Shown here one piece after another: positions 1-7,583 of a DNA stretch of 64,000 bases. How positions within the stretch are numbered: the stretch's first letter is position 1; the number at the start of each line of letters is the position of its first letter. Source of the stretch: Prochlorococcus sp. AG-388-F11. GTDB lineage: Bacteria; Cyanobacteriota; Cyanobacteriia; PCC-6307; Cyanobiaceae. Location: NCBI GenBank assembly GCA_003279845.1, contig QCGP01000002.1, positions 121,228-185,227 on the forward strand. Direction: 5' to 3'. Both the position numbers and the translations under genes were made by a program. Below the pieces are notes generated by a model. It was not told the DNA's origin and searched no databases. It saw only the letters and a program-made list of their open reading frames with translations.

Positions 1-161
1 TCTAATGGAGTTCTTTTAAGTCTGTAAAATTTATTCTTTTTTTTGTCTGGTTCAGTATCTTTCAGGAATTTACTCTCGTACGTATTAATTATTTCTTCTT
101 CTAGAACTTTTTCATACTCTAAATTATCAATTGGATCGCTTTTATCCTTATTATTTATCAT
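1..161 (-). CDS. Hypothetical protein, N-terminal part (runs off the window)
   Basis: An open frame reads from an ATG at 161 down to base 1 with no stop, giving at least 53 residues beginning MINNKDKSDPIDNLEYEKVL. It is rich in Lys, Asp and Glu and has no membrane segment. I do not recognise the family. The gene is cut by the window edge, so only the N-terminus is visible. Confidence 0.55.
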   Translation of the reverse strand, partial: MINNKDKSDPIDNLEYEKVLEEEIINTYESKFLKDTEPDKKKNKFYRLKRTPL

Positions 162-444
162 TGGTATCTATAACGTACAAATATGGTAACTAATTTAAGG
201 TATTTTAAAAAGTATCAAATTTTATCTGTTAACGGGAGCTATACGAACAAATCATGGTTTTGAAAATACTTCAAGATTGTCTTATTCATAAAAGATAAAT
301 TAGTCAAAATATTCTTTTTAATTTTCCCAAATCTTTCGGTCATTTAAAACAATCACTTCTATAAACTTCATAGCATTAATTAAATTGGGAGGCAATATCT
401 AAATCTAGAGTTAAAATAGTTTAGAGATTTTAATAATAATCTAT

Positions 445-756
445 ATGCAAAGGTATTTGATTTCCTACGAATTTACAGATGGCGAGGATCAAGAAGAAGG
501 GGCAGAAATGCTAATTAATTGGTACGAATCAGGTGGTCCCCAAAACAGACCTGAAAACTATGAAGTTCACTCTTGGATTTTTATGGTTCAAAATGGGATT
601 GGACATTCTGTAGTTAGTGCAGATTCACTTGAGACAATTTGGAAGCAATGGCACCCCTGGAGAAGGTTAATGGATATAAGTATTCAGCCGTGTATGGATC
701 TTGATGAGACAGTAGGATTATTTAAAAAACAAAAAATGAATACACGGATAGTCTAA
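445..756 (+). CDS. DUF3303-like small protein
   Basis: A 103-aa soluble protein starting MQRYLISYEF and ending with a basic tail. The pattern of an N-terminal beta strand, a central acidic stretch and Trp-rich segments (WKQWHPW near residue 67) fits the ferredoxin-like DUF3303 family, which is common in picocyanobacteria and of unknown function. A second member of the same family lies at 12704-13015 inside the mobile element. The family assignment is from memory of its general pattern. Confidence 0.65.
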   Translation: MQRYLISYEFTDGEDQEEGAEMLINWYESGGPQNRPENYEVHSWIFMVQNGIGHSVVSADSLETIWKQWHPWRRLMDISIQPCMDLDETVGLFKKQKMNTRIV

Positions 757-851
757 AAGTATTTCTAACTTCTAAATATAAATTTATTTTTAGTAGCACC
801 TAATACTACATACATATTTCACTGCGTTAAAAAGAATAAGATTAATTTTCC

Positions 852-1046
852 ATGATGAATGATTCTTATCACATTTACTTCAAAGGAGAAATTCTTTTCA
901 AGAATTTAAGTAAAGATGAATTTGAATTTGTTTGGGGAAAACTTTATACATCTTATATAAATGCCCTAAACAAAGAGCTAACCTACGAATTAATTAGCGA
1001 AAATAATATTATGGAGCCGGCCTTTAACCTTGAGCCATCTTACTAA
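852..1046 (+). CDS. Hypothetical protein, 64 aa
   Basis: A short soluble protein starting MMNDSYHIYFKGEILFKNLS and ending EPSY. It has no signal peptide, membrane segment or recognisable motif. The size and style match the conserved hypothetical proteins typical of Prochlorococcus islands. The in-frame second Met could also be the start. Confidence 0.55.
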   Translation: MMNDSYHIYFKGEILFKNLSKDEFEFVWGKLYTSYINALNKELTYELISENNIMEPAFNLEPSY

Positions 1047-1078
1047 ATCAAGAACTAAATCAAGAACTAAATCCTTGA

Positions 1079-1321
1079 TTATGAATAAAACAAGAAAAGC
1101 TGTCTTTCTTTTATTTTGAGGTGCTCTTTCTCTTCTTTAGTTATATCCAAAGCAATTTTATTTGCCTCAATTACTACATTCGAACTATAAGTTTCAAAGT
1201 TTTCATCTCTTTTAAATAGGGCAACAATGCCAATATCTGTTATGAACCAGATAAAATGATCAGTTTCTCCAATTGGCTCCTCTTTTAAAGAGTCAATAAT
1301 CAAATCACAGGTTGAATCCAT
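1079..1321 (-). CDS. Hypothetical protein, 80 aa
   Basis: A soluble protein starting MDSTCDLIIDSLKEEPIGET, with alternating hydrophobic strands (HFIWFITDIGIVALF) and a Lys/Glu-rich C-terminus. No family is recognised. It lies 21 bp downstream of the 78-aa membrane protein gene on the same strand and is probably co-transcribed with it. Confidence 0.5.
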   Translation of the reverse strand: MDSTCDLIIDSLKEEPIGETDHFIWFITDIGIVALFKRDENFETYSSNVVIEANKIALDITKEEKEHLKIKERQLFLFYS

Positions 1322-1342
1322 TTAGTTGTTCTGTGAGGGATT

Positions 1343-1579
1343 TTAATTGCCCCCATTGCAATATCTTACGGCCTCAGATTTGGTACCACCATCTTCAATA
1401 ATTTCTGCAACACATTTATTGAAAAGTTTAGACTCTTTTTTTACTGAACAGAATCCAAAAGCAATTGCAGCTAGAGCTATTGCGGATACGAAACTAGAAC
1501 CAAGTTGTATAGAACCATAGGCGATCATAATATTTTTCCTTCCGGAACATTTTTTTGAATCTTTTTTTTCTTCAGTCAT
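1343..1579 (-). CDS. Single-helix membrane protein, 78 aa, paralog of the gene at 23881
   Basis: The N-terminus is Lys-rich and cytoplasmic-looking, followed by one hydrophobic helix at about residues 18-45 (IMIAYGSIQLGSSFVSAIAL) and a C-terminus with Cys residues (SKLFNKCVAEI, AVRYCNGG). The protein at 23881-24114 has the same plan and closely similar sequence (AYGVIQLGSAVVSAVALVAI, FFNECVEEM, AVRFCTGG), so the two are clear paralogs. The conserved Cys pair might form a disulfide. Function is unknown. Confidence 0.65.
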   Translation of the reverse strand: MTEEKKDSKKCSGRKNIMIAYGSIQLGSSFVSAIALAAIAFGFCSVKKESKLFNKCVAEIIEDGGTKSEAVRYCNGGN

Positions 1580-1940
1580 TTTAAATTTGAATTTAATTTA
1601 ACCTATTTGATTAATTTTAGGTTTGAGAAATATTTCCATAGAGAAAACCGAATCAAGACTTAATTTAAACAGATGAGACAAATTTTCAAAAATTCAAGAT
1701 CCCTTTTATTTTTCTTAACTTTATTTGTCAATTTGATACATCATTCAAAAATAAATGTCTTAATTTTTTCTCAACACTAGTTTATAGAAAAGATCCTTTA
1801 TACAAATATAAAAGTAATGATCCCACTGTCATAACAATAGATTATGATATCTTTTAAACTTTATTTAAATTTTTCTTGATGAGGTATTAATACTTAAAAA
1901 CTATTCCAGAAAAGCTTGTTTTGATCATGCTCCCCGAGAG

Positions 1941-2051
1941 TTATCCACTTTTTTGCTGTTTTTCAACAGGGTTTTCCACAATATGTTGATTAAATTAAAT
2001 CTTCTATGTGCAAAATAAAATATTTTCTCTTTTTAAAAAAATATTTCCACA
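1941..2051. promoter_or_regulatory. DnaA-box-like cluster in a gene-poor AT-rich stretch
   Basis: Three sequences resemble the DnaA box TTATCCACA: TTATCCACT at 1941-1949, TTTTCCACA at 1972-1980 and ATTTCCACA at 2043-2051. A small hairpin (CTGTT/AACAG) lies between the first two. The surrounding gap from 1580 to 2111 has no convincing gene. No dnaA or dnaN is nearby, so this is a sequence observation rather than an origin call. Confidence 0.3.
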
Positions 2052-2111
2052 TTTTGTTTTCATGATCAGTAGGATTCAATATGTCATTTTTTTAAAATTA
2101 TTTTTAAACTT

Positions 2112-2237
2112 ATGAATCTCCATAAAATTAAAAAATATTCGACTTCTGAAATTCAAGAAAAACTTAAGAAATCAAAGTTAGATGTACTTACTAACGAAAA
2201 TGATTTTTTAGTTAAAAATTTAAAAAAGGCTGGATAA
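2112..2237 (+). CDS. Small helical protein, 41 aa
   Basis: Starts MNLHKIKKYSTSEIQEKLKK and ends LVKNLKKAG. It is highly charged and probably helical. The C-terminal half (LTNENDFLVKNLKKAG) matches the pattern of the 57-aa protein at 6049-6222 (LKTENERLVNSLKKSG), so the two are likely related. Function is unknown. Confidence 0.5.
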   Translation: MNLHKIKKYSTSEIQEKLKKSKLDVLTNENDFLVKNLKKAG

Positions 2238-2404
2238 TTTTTTGGATTTACCAAATTTTATTTTCTCAACAAATCTATTAAACTTAAAATTAATTCTATA
2301 TAAAAAATAATTTGTTTTTAAATACTTAAATTAGTTCATCAAATATAAATTTTCTATTAAAAATAAAAAATAGTCTACCTAACAATAAACATAAAAAAAA
2401 ATAT

Positions 2405-2455
2405 CCGTTATATTATAAAGATCTCAATTTGAGATCAGATTAGAAATATAAACGG
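2405..2455. repeat. Nested inverted repeat upstream of the zinc-finger protein gene
   Basis: A perfect 17-bp dyad, GATCTCAATTTGAGATC (2420-2436), sits inside an outer pair, CCGTTATATT (2405-2414) and AATATAAACGG (2445-2455), which is complementary apart from one extra A. It could be an operator, an attenuator or a cruciform. It lies about 70 bp before the start at 2528, with no other gene between. Confidence 0.45.
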
Positions 2456-2527
2456 TAAATTCATAGGGTTATTTTAATTATTTATTGATTCCTTTTACCT
2501 AAATTTGAAAATAGTTTCAGTCAAAAG

Positions 2528-2779
2528 ATGAATACCCAAGAACTTAAAGTCAACTACAAAAAGCTTTTAAACAAAGCTGCTAAAGCCAACGGACGTAAAG
2601 AAACAGTTTTTTACTTAAATCGCGCTGCTAAAATCAAATCAAAACTTTACTCAAATATTAAAGTAAATTGCTTTAGATGTAATGGATTAGGTTTTCTAAG
2701 AATTTCATTAGATGAGACTAAAACGTGTTTATCTTGCTATGGAAAGGGTTTCTTAATTAGAGAAATTCAACAGGTTTAA
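2528..2779 (+). CDS. DnaJ-type zinc-finger small protein, 83 aa
   Basis: Two CxxCxGxG-type motifs, CFRCNGLG at about residue 48 and CLSCYGKG at about residue 68, would bind one zinc ion as in half of the DnaJ cysteine-rich domain. The N-terminal half is basic and helical. There is no J domain. Such short zinc-ribbon proteins in cyanobacteria are often thought to assist folding or complex assembly, but no substrate can be inferred here. Confidence 0.7.
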   Translation: MNTQELKVNYKKLLNKAAKANGRKETVFYLNRAAKIKSKLYSNIKVNCFRCNGLGFLRISLDETKTCLSCYGKGFLIREIQQV

Positions 2780-2796
2780 AACAAATTTAATTATTA

Positions 2797-2952
2797 ATGA
2801 AAGATCTCCTTCAAGCTCACAAAAAATTAATTAGAACAGTCAAAGAACAAATGGGATTTTCTGATTATGGGATGTACTGGTTGGCTTTCATGGAAGGTGG
2901 GTTAACTATATGGTTGCTGGATAGAATATTTTTCCACTGGTTAAAGTTTTAA
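2797..2952 (+). CDS. Small membrane-associated protein, 51 aa
   Basis: Starts MKDLLQAHKKLIRTVKEQMG. One hydrophobic, Trp-rich segment follows (YWLAFMEGGLTIWLLDRIFF). It follows the zinc-finger gene by 17 bp and may share its transcript. The aromatic pattern is characteristic of conserved short picocyanobacterial proteins. Function is unknown. Confidence 0.55.
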   Translation: MKDLLQAHKKLIRTVKEQMGFSDYGMYWLAFMEGGLTIWLLDRIFFHWLKF

Positions 2953-3042
2953 TTCTGATTTGTATCAAAAAAATGCAGCAGGTATTAAATTAATTTATTT
3001 ATCAAAACCATTTGAAAAGTTGTAGCATAGTAGAAAACAAAT

Positions 3043-3270
3043 ATGCAATTACTGGGATTAATTCTTCTGCTAGCTAGTAGCTGGTACTTATGGAAATTAA
3101 CATCAAACTTTCTAGATGAACCAACAAAAAAAGAACTGACAAATAGTTTTAATAATCTTAAAAATAAATTTTCTGAGGGGAAACAAAATTTTTCTAAAGC
3201 AAAAATAAGTGAAGCTTGGGAAAAATACAAAGAAGATGGTGGAGCCTTATCTAATAAAGACAAAAGCTAG
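3043..3270 (+). CDS. Single-pass membrane protein, 75 aa
   Basis: An N-terminal hydrophobic segment (LLGLILLLASSWYLWKL, about residues 3-19) is followed by a Lys/Glu/Asn-rich, probably helical tail. It overlaps the next gene by one base (stop TAG shares its G with the following GTG), which points to a two-gene operon. Function is unknown. Confidence 0.6.
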   Translation: MQLLGLILLLASSWYLWKLTSNFLDEPTKKELTNSFNNLKNKFSEGKQNFSKAKISEAWEKYKEDGGALSNKDKS

Positions 3271-3524
3271 TGGATTTTTTTATTATTACAAGTCTCACTA
3301 AAGATATTTCTAGAATTGATCTAGTTGGTATTTTGATTGGTCATTTAATTTTTGGTGTTGCATTGACACAGCTTTTAGATTGGACGTGGCTTAAGAACCT
3401 TATGAGTGAGGAAGATAAAAAAAGGATGCTTAAAAGTTATACATGGAAAGACTTATTAGTTGATGGAGCAATTGTTACGGTAATTCTAGGAATAATCTTT
3501 TTAATAATTAGCATTTTTCTATAA
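3270..3524 (+). CDS. Two-helix membrane protein, 84 aa
   Basis: Starts at a GTG that overlaps the previous stop codon. There are hydrophobic segments at about residues 18-36 (VGILIGHLIFGVALTQLL) and at the C-terminus (AIVTVILGIIFLIISIFL), with a charged stretch between them. It is probably translationally coupled to the upstream membrane protein. Function is unknown. Confidence 0.6.
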   Translation: MDFFIITSLTKDISRIDLVGILIGHLIFGVALTQLLDWTWLKNLMSEEDKKRMLKSYTWKDLLVDGAIVTVILGIIFLIISIFL

Positions 3525-3629
3525 ATGAACGTAACTTACATCCTTTTAGTTTTTTTAATGTTATCAATTGTGCTTTTCTCTCAAATAATCAATTCCCCCG
3601 ACAAAAATCAAAATGACAGAAGTTACTAG
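3525..3629 (+). CDS. Membrane peptide, 34 aa
   Basis: MNVTYILLVFLMLSIVLFSQ forms one membrane helix with a short polar tail (NSPDKNQNDRSY). The ATG directly follows the stop of the upstream gene. Its end overlaps the start of the next peptide gene in another frame. The support is position, coupling and a well-formed helix only. Confidence 0.45.
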   Translation: MNVTYILLVFLMLSIVLFSQIINSPDKNQNDRSY

Positions 3630-3714
3630 CAACTCCTCAACTGGGTGGTATTTAATCGCTTTGGTAAGCACTTTATCATTTTTAGCCTTAGTATACTTTG
3701 GCAAAAAAAGATAG
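3613..3714 (+). CDS. Membrane peptide, 33 aa
   Basis: Starts MTEVTSNSSTGWYLIALVST, with one helix (WYLIALVSTLSFLALVYF) and a basic end (GKKR) consistent with an N-out/C-in orientation. It overlaps the preceding peptide gene by 17 bp in a different frame. It is the fourth member of a tight run of small membrane protein genes starting at 3043. Confidence 0.5.
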   Translation: MTEVTSNSSTGWYLIALVSTLSFLALVYFGKKR

Positions 3715-3743
3715 ATTATATTTTGAAAGACTATTTAAATTCA

Positions 3744-3778
3744 TAAAAAAAGCTCTGCAACTACTTGAGATGCAGAGC
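3744..3778 (-). terminator. Intrinsic terminator for the small ORF at 3801-3923
   Basis: An 8-bp perfect stem, GCTCTGCA (3752-3759) with TGCAGAGC (3771-3778), is followed on the minus strand by a run of seven T. It lies 23 bp past the stop of the minus-strand 40-aa ORF. Confidence 0.65.
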
Positions 3779-3800
3779 ATATAATTCCTAAATGATTTAT

Positions 3801-3923
3801 TTATATAAATCTATTTATGATAAAACCTTTTTTCTTAATTAAAGAAAAAGAGACCGATGAATGTGATGAAGATACTGAATTCACGGTCCCTTTAGTAACC
3901 GTAATTTTCGGTAGATACGACAA
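3801..3923 (-). CDS. Ser-rich small protein, 40 aa, with a very strong ribosome-binding site
   Basis: A TTG start gives MSYLPKITVTKGTVNSVSSS and then a Ser/His/Val-rich stretch and a basic end. The start is chosen because AAAGGAGGTGAT, nearly a perfect anti-Shine-Dalgarno match, sits a few bases upstream (3924-3936 region); such strong sites are rare in this genome. An intrinsic terminator follows. Together these suggest a short, well-translated transcript. Function is unknown. Confidence 0.5.
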   Translation of the reverse strand: MSYLPKITVTKGTVNSVSSSHSSVSFSLIKKKGFIINRFI

Positions 3924-4055
3924 TGAATCACCTCCTTTACTAATGTTTTTTTAAAGATAACTAAAAGAATTAAACAAGGAAAGAAATTCGTATAAAACTT
4001 AAAAGTTTTTTAACAAATTATCGATATAAATCTCTTCAATACAAAGGTAAAGATA

Positions 4056-4721
4056 TTACCATGGCAAAACTTCTCCGTTGGCGTGCCAAAACATACCTGA
4101 TTCTTTTTTATTTAAAGAATCAATACGTTTTAAAAGGCCATTTACTGATTCTTCAGGACTAATTCCATTTTTTGTAAAGCCAGTCATTCTTGTACTGACT
4201 AATCCAGGATGCAAAATAGCTATATAAATATCTTCTTTTGATAGATCTATAGAAAGTGACTTTGCTGCCATGGACAAGGCCACTTTAGACATCCTATAAC
4301 CATAAGAACTTCCAGATGTATTATCTTCAATAGATCCCATTCTACTTGTGATAAATGCCACTTTAGAAGGTCTTTTTAAAAGATGTTTAAGTGCTTTAGT
4401 CATATATATTGGGCTCAATGCATTGACTTCAAATTGACGCAAAATACTTTTTTTATCAAAGTTTTCGAAAGAGTTAAATTCATAAATTCCTGCATTATGA
4501 ATTAAGCAATCTAAATTAACTCCAGATAATTTTTTACACAAATTTGTTATCGACTCATTAGAAGAAATCTCTATATTCTCTTCAAATCTCACTCCTAAAT
4601 CTCTAAGTTCTTTTGAAGCTTTCCTACATGTTGCAATTACATTATCGCCCCTCTTATGAATTTGCCTACATAATTCTAATCCAATACCCCTATTTGATCC
4701 TGTAATTAGATAAGTTTGCAT
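4056..4721 (-). CDS. Short-chain dehydrogenase/reductase (SDR)
   Basis: A 221-aa classical SDR. The cofactor motif TGSNRGIG is at residues 7-14, NAG at about residue 77, the catalytic Ser in FITSRMGS and the catalytic YRMSK (YxxxK) at about residue 144. It is a cytoplasmic NAD(P)H-dependent oxidoreductase. The length is at the short end for the family. The substrate cannot be deduced. The gene is alone on this strand; its 5' region runs into a divergent promoter region near 4800. Confidence 0.85.
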   Translation of the reverse strand: MQTYLITGSNRGIGLELCRQIHKRGDNVIATCRKASKELRDLGVRFEENIEISSNESITNLCKKLSGVNLDCLIHNAGIYEFNSFENFDKKSILRQFEVNALSPIYMTKALKHLLKRPSKVAFITSRMGSIEDNTSGSSYGYRMSKVALSMAAKSLSIDLSKEDIYIAILHPGLVSTRMTGFTKNGISPEESVNGLLKRIDSLNKKESGMFWHANGEVLPW

Positions 4722-4895
4722 CTCTAAACTAAAAATAAATAATCAATCTAAATCCAAATATAAAAAAAAACAAACTAGAAAAAGAAAAAATTTATAAAAA
4801 TTCCTTATAAGAATTTTTAAGGTTATAATTGTTTGTAATATTTAAATGATTTTATAAAGGAAAGCAAAGATATTTTTATCATCAAAATTTAATGT

Positions 4896-5102
4896 ATGGA
4901 AATTTTCAATCAAGAATTTATACAAGATATTATTAGGTTAACATGGAGAAATCCTACTTTCATGGCTATAGCTATTGCATTAGTTTGGCTTATCCCCCAA
5001 TTATTTATTAGAAAAATAATGACACAAAAATATGAACGAAGAAAAATAGAAATTCAGAAAAATAAAATTCAGAAGCTTTACCCAAAGAATACTACTAAAT
5101 AA
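4896..5102 (+). CDS. Single-pass membrane protein, 68 aa
   Basis: Starts MEIFNQEFIQDIIRLTWRNP, then one hydrophobic helix (FMAIAIALVWLIPQLFI), then a strongly basic tail (RKIMTQKYERRKIEIQKNK) that would lie in the cytoplasm. Function is unknown. Confidence 0.6.
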   Translation: MEIFNQEFIQDIIRLTWRNPTFMAIAIALVWLIPQLFIRKIMTQKYERRKIEIQKNKIQKLYPKNTTK

Positions 5103-5164
5103 GATTTGTATTTATAAAATGATCTAATGAATCAAAAAAAATACTTTTTGCATCTAAGTAAAAT

Positions 5165-5356
5165 ATGACCTTTAAAATAATTAGAATAGATGGGAAAGAT
5201 GACGAATTAACTGCTCAAAGTTTTGATAATTATTCAGATGCATACGATTTGCTAGAGGAACTATACGGAGATTTATGTTGTTCAGATGCTGATTATGGAG
5301 ACATAACCTATTACGATATTGTGGAAAATCATTTAAAAAATATTAATGAAGAATAA
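5165..5356 (+). CDS. Acidic hypothetical protein, 63 aa
   Basis: Starts MTFKIIRIDGKDDELTAQSF and contains a Tyr/Asp-rich centre (DAYDLLEELYGDLCCSDADY). Soluble and very acidic. It overlaps the next gene by 11 bp, suggesting coupled translation. The pattern is that of small conserved picocyanobacterial proteins of unknown function. Confidence 0.6.
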   Translation: MTFKIIRIDGKDDELTAQSFDNYSDAYDLLEELYGDLCCSDADYGDITYYDIVENHLKNINEE

Positions 5357-5555
5357 AAAATGGGCTCCCTCACAAGAAGAAAATTTAGGCGTAATAACCA
5401 GTGTATATAAATTCATTAAAGAAGAACTTTCAGAACTTCAAAAAGAAACTGGATGTCCCGATTCATTTATTTATGATTTTATTGGCAAGATTCAGAATGA
5501 ATGGCATCCTGAATCTTGCCACTCCATAGTTAGAAATAAAAAAAAGAAAAATTAG
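5346..5555 (+). CDS. Hypothetical protein, 69 aa
   Basis: Starts MKNKKWAPSQEENLGVITSV; mostly helical with a basic C-terminus (RNKKKKN). The segment FIGKIQNEW recalls LLKLILNEW in the 60-aa protein at 7292-7474, so the two may be distantly related. It overlaps the acidic 63-aa gene upstream. Confidence 0.55.
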   Translation: MKNKKWAPSQEENLGVITSVYKFIKEELSELQKETGCPDSFIYDFIGKIQNEWHPESCHSIVRNKKKKN

Positions 5556-5625
5556 AAAATATTAAATCTTCAATACAAATTTATAAAACTTCTTTAATAT
5601 AATTTGAATTTAAAAACATTAAAGC

Positions 5626-5712
5626 ATGATTATTAGAATACTAGGCATCGTACTTATTCTTGGTACGATTGCATATTATGGTTTAGTTTTGACTGGGCAA
5701 AGCAACCTTTAG
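5626..5712 (+). CDS. Membrane peptide, 28 aa
   Basis: MIIRILGIVLILGTIAYYGL plus VLTGQSNL: one membrane helix with Arg near the N-terminus. It lies 24 bp before the Trp-rich protein gene. Peptides of this size are common in this region, but the evidence is only the open frame and its composition. Confidence 0.45.
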   Translation: MIIRILGIVLILGTIAYYGLVLTGQSNL

Positions 5713-5736
5713 TTTTTTTAACTTTTAAAATTTCTT

Positions 5737-5949
5737 ATGAAATGGCCTCCTACTCTTTGTTGGACAGCACCAAAAACTATAAATGGTAATAGGCATTTTC
5801 AAGTTAAAGCTTATGGTGGTAAAAATGAAGATAGATGGGTTGATATTTTTCCTACCAAAAACAAAAAAGATATTAAAAGGATCTCATGGGCAAAACTAAA
5901 ATCCGAATGGACTACAGGATGGTTAAGGCTCCCAAAAGATAAAGATTAA
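5737..5949 (+). CDS. TIGR02450 family Trp-rich protein, 70 aa
   Basis: Five tryptophans in a characteristic order (KWPPTLCWTAP, HFQVKAYGG, DRWVDIF, ISWAKLKSEWTTGWLRLP) match the small TIGR02450 family found in cyanobacteria and some proteobacteria. It is soluble and basic. The family has no established function. The length equals the usual family length. Confidence 0.75.
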   Translation: MKWPPTLCWTAPKTINGNRHFQVKAYGGKNEDRWVDIFPTKNKKDIKRISWAKLKSEWTTGWLRLPKDKD

Positions 5950-6048
5950 TTTGTTTATGTAAACAAATATTATTAACCAAAAAACTGTAAAAAATTATAC
6001 CTAATACGAAAAAAATAACTTCTAGTATCTTTAAAAAATCTGTTTAAG

Positions 6049-6222
6049 ATGAAGCCAGAACCTAAGAAAAAACTCCCCAATAAAAAAGTTATAAGCTCAG
6101 CAAAATTTGAAGCTAAAGAACAATTTACAAAATCTGCATTAGAAAATTTAAAAACAGAAAATGAAAGACTTGTTAATTCACTAAAAAAATCTGGTGAAAT
6201 TAAAGAATCAAAAAAAAAATAA
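6049..6222 (+). CDS. Coiled-coil-like small protein, 57 aa
   Basis: Starts MKPEPKKKLPNKKVISSAKF, very Lys/Glu-rich, with a heptad-like helix (KSALENLKTENERLVNSLKK). It resembles the 41-aa protein at 2112-2237 across the last 15 residues. No membrane segment. Function is unknown. Confidence 0.5.
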   Translation: MKPEPKKKLPNKKVISSAKFEAKEQFTKSALENLKTENERLVNSLKKSGEIKESKKK

Positions 6223-6273
6223 ATTTACAGAAATGAAAATTTTTTATTAATATGTTGTTTTATATACTGTGAA

Positions 6274-6393
6274 ATGATTGAAAAAGTCTCTCTAGCAAAC
6301 TCTCATTTACCTCAACTTATTGGATTCGTGCTTATGTCAATAGGTTATACATTAGGCAATAAATTCTACCTTCCCGAAATAAAACAAAAATAA
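6274..6393 (+). CDS. Membrane peptide, 39 aa
   Basis: Starts MIEKVSLANSHLPQLIGFVL, with one short hydrophobic helix (LIGFVLMSIGYTLGNKFYL) and a basic tail. No family is recognised. The 340-bp gap that follows (6394-6735) holds no gene I can support; it contains a 12-bp palindrome AGCTTTAAAGCT (6478-6489) and two TGTTACA sequences (near 6536 and 6608) upstream of hli, which might be regulatory. Confidence 0.45.
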   Translation: MIEKVSLANSHLPQLIGFVLMSIGYTLGNKFYLPEIKQK

Positions 6394-6735
6394 ACAATCC
6401 TAGTTATTTAAAATAAATAATATTGAAATATTTGCTATAAAAACTTTTCGATACTCTACTTTAATATTGAGAAATAAAGCTTTAAAGCTAATTCTTTAAT
6501 TAAATCAAGACCACTCCTTTTATATCTAACACATAAATGTTACACTAAAGTATCTAAAATTGCGAAATCCAAAGAAAAAGTAAGGAATCATACTATTTTC
6601 TTCTAAATATGTTACATTTGTTAATAATTAAAGTTAATTTTTCCTCTGTCAAGAAGCAGATATAAGGAAATATTTGATAAAGACAAATGTCATCTACTAT
6701 TTGGCTTACTAATTGTTCACATACGAAATATAAAA

Positions 6736-6990
6736 ATGGATGCTCTTACTAGTTTTATAGTTTTTATAATCGCAATTACTATCCAATTCTCTTTGTACGC
6801 GATAAAAAGATTACAAGAACCTTTAGAACCAAATTATTCTATAGATAAAAATCAAAAAAAAATTAAAAACTATATGGGAAAATATTGGAAAAATGCTGAA
6901 ATAACAAATGGCAGATTAGCTATGGTTGGTTTTTTAGCTTTAGTAGTAAACTACGGCTATTTTGGATGGATAATTCCAGGATTTATTTAA
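6736..6990 (+). CDS. hli: High-light-inducible protein (Hlip)
   Basis: An 84-aa member of the chlorophyll a/b-binding-like Hlip family. The C-terminal helix carries the signature AEITNGRLAMVGFLAL (about residues 54-69), with the conserved Glu, Asn and Arg that bind chlorophyll. A second N-terminal hydrophobic segment (FIVFIIAITIQFSLYAI) makes it longer than the minimal 45-60-aa form. Hlips sit in the thylakoid, bind chlorophyll and carotenoid, and protect photosystem assembly under high light and nutrient stress. Multiple copies in islands are typical of high-light Prochlorococcus. Confidence 0.9.
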   Translation: MDALTSFIVFIIAITIQFSLYAIKRLQEPLEPNYSIDKNQKKIKNYMGKYWKNAEITNGRLAMVGFLALVVNYGYFGWIIPGFI

Positions 6991-7087
6991 TCTATTAACA
7001 CCTCTAAGATTCAAGAAGAAATAAATCTCTCGTTCAAAACAAACTCTCCTTTTAAAAAAAAAATTTTTATTATAGGAAAAAAAGCTA

Positions 7088-7285
7088 TTGAGTAATTCTG
7101 ATTTTGATAAAAATGGAATAGACAGCTATGGAATACATTGGCTTCAATATGCTGCTTTTGCTGTTTCTGGTTTTGCAATATTTACGACCTGGGCATTTTT
7201 TTATGATGAAAGATTCCATAATTTCATAATGAGCATTTTTAGGATCATTAACTGCAGTGGTTTTAACTGTAACGGAGCTTTTTAA
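7088..7285 (+). CDS. Possible single-pass membrane protein, 65 aa
   Basis: A TTG start gives MSNSDFDKNGIDSYGIHWLQ, one helix (YAAFAVSGFAIFTTWAFFY) and then an odd Cys/Asn-rich end (NCSGFNCNGAF). The end looks unlike the rest, so the frame may be shifted near 7240. It is close behind hli and ahead of the 60-aa gene. Confidence 0.4.
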   Translation: MSNSDFDKNGIDSYGIHWLQYAAFAVSGFAIFTTWAFFYDERFHNFIMSIFRIINCSGFNCNGAF

Positions 7286-7291
7286 AATTCT

Positions 7292-7474
7292 ATGGCTAAT
7301 CCAGATCAAAAAACAATATTAATAGATAATGCTTTTGAGGAAATAAAAAATATTTGTATAAATCTTCAAAAAGATACTGATACTTCGAATTCAGAAGTTA
7401 AAAGTCTACTAAAACTAATTTTGAATGAATGGGAAAAAAAGGAAGAACAAAAAACTGGTTTTGGATTCAGGTAA
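7292..7474 (+). CDS. Hypothetical protein, 60 aa
   Basis: Starts MANPDQKTILIDNAFEEIKN; helical, charged, ending KTGFGFR. It shows weak similarity to the 69-aa protein at 5346-5555 around LILNEW/KIQNEW. A hairpin (AAGTCACT 7478-7485 with AGTGACTT 7494-7501) follows the stop codon and may end this transcript. Confidence 0.5.
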   Translation: MANPDQKTILIDNAFEEIKNICINLQKDTDTSNSEVKSLLKLILNEWEKKEEQKTGFGFR

Positions 7475-7477
7475 AGT

Positions 7478-7501
7478 AAGTCACTATCTAAGAAGTGACT
7501 T
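7478..7501 (+). terminator. Hairpin after the 60-aa gene, possible terminator
   Basis: AAGTCACT and AGTGACTT pair over 8 bp around an 8-nt loop, directly behind the stop at 7474. The T-tract that follows is short, so termination is uncertain. Confidence 0.35.
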
Positions 7502-7583
7502 TGGGAACAAATCTTTTTAATATGAACAGATTTTTTACTTTAAAAATTTAATATTTATAATTTCACATTTTTTAGAAAGAAAT

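Noticed and set aside
2985..3263. Minus-strand ORF of 92 aa
   Set aside because: It is antisense to the better supported 75-aa membrane protein gene and has no family pattern.
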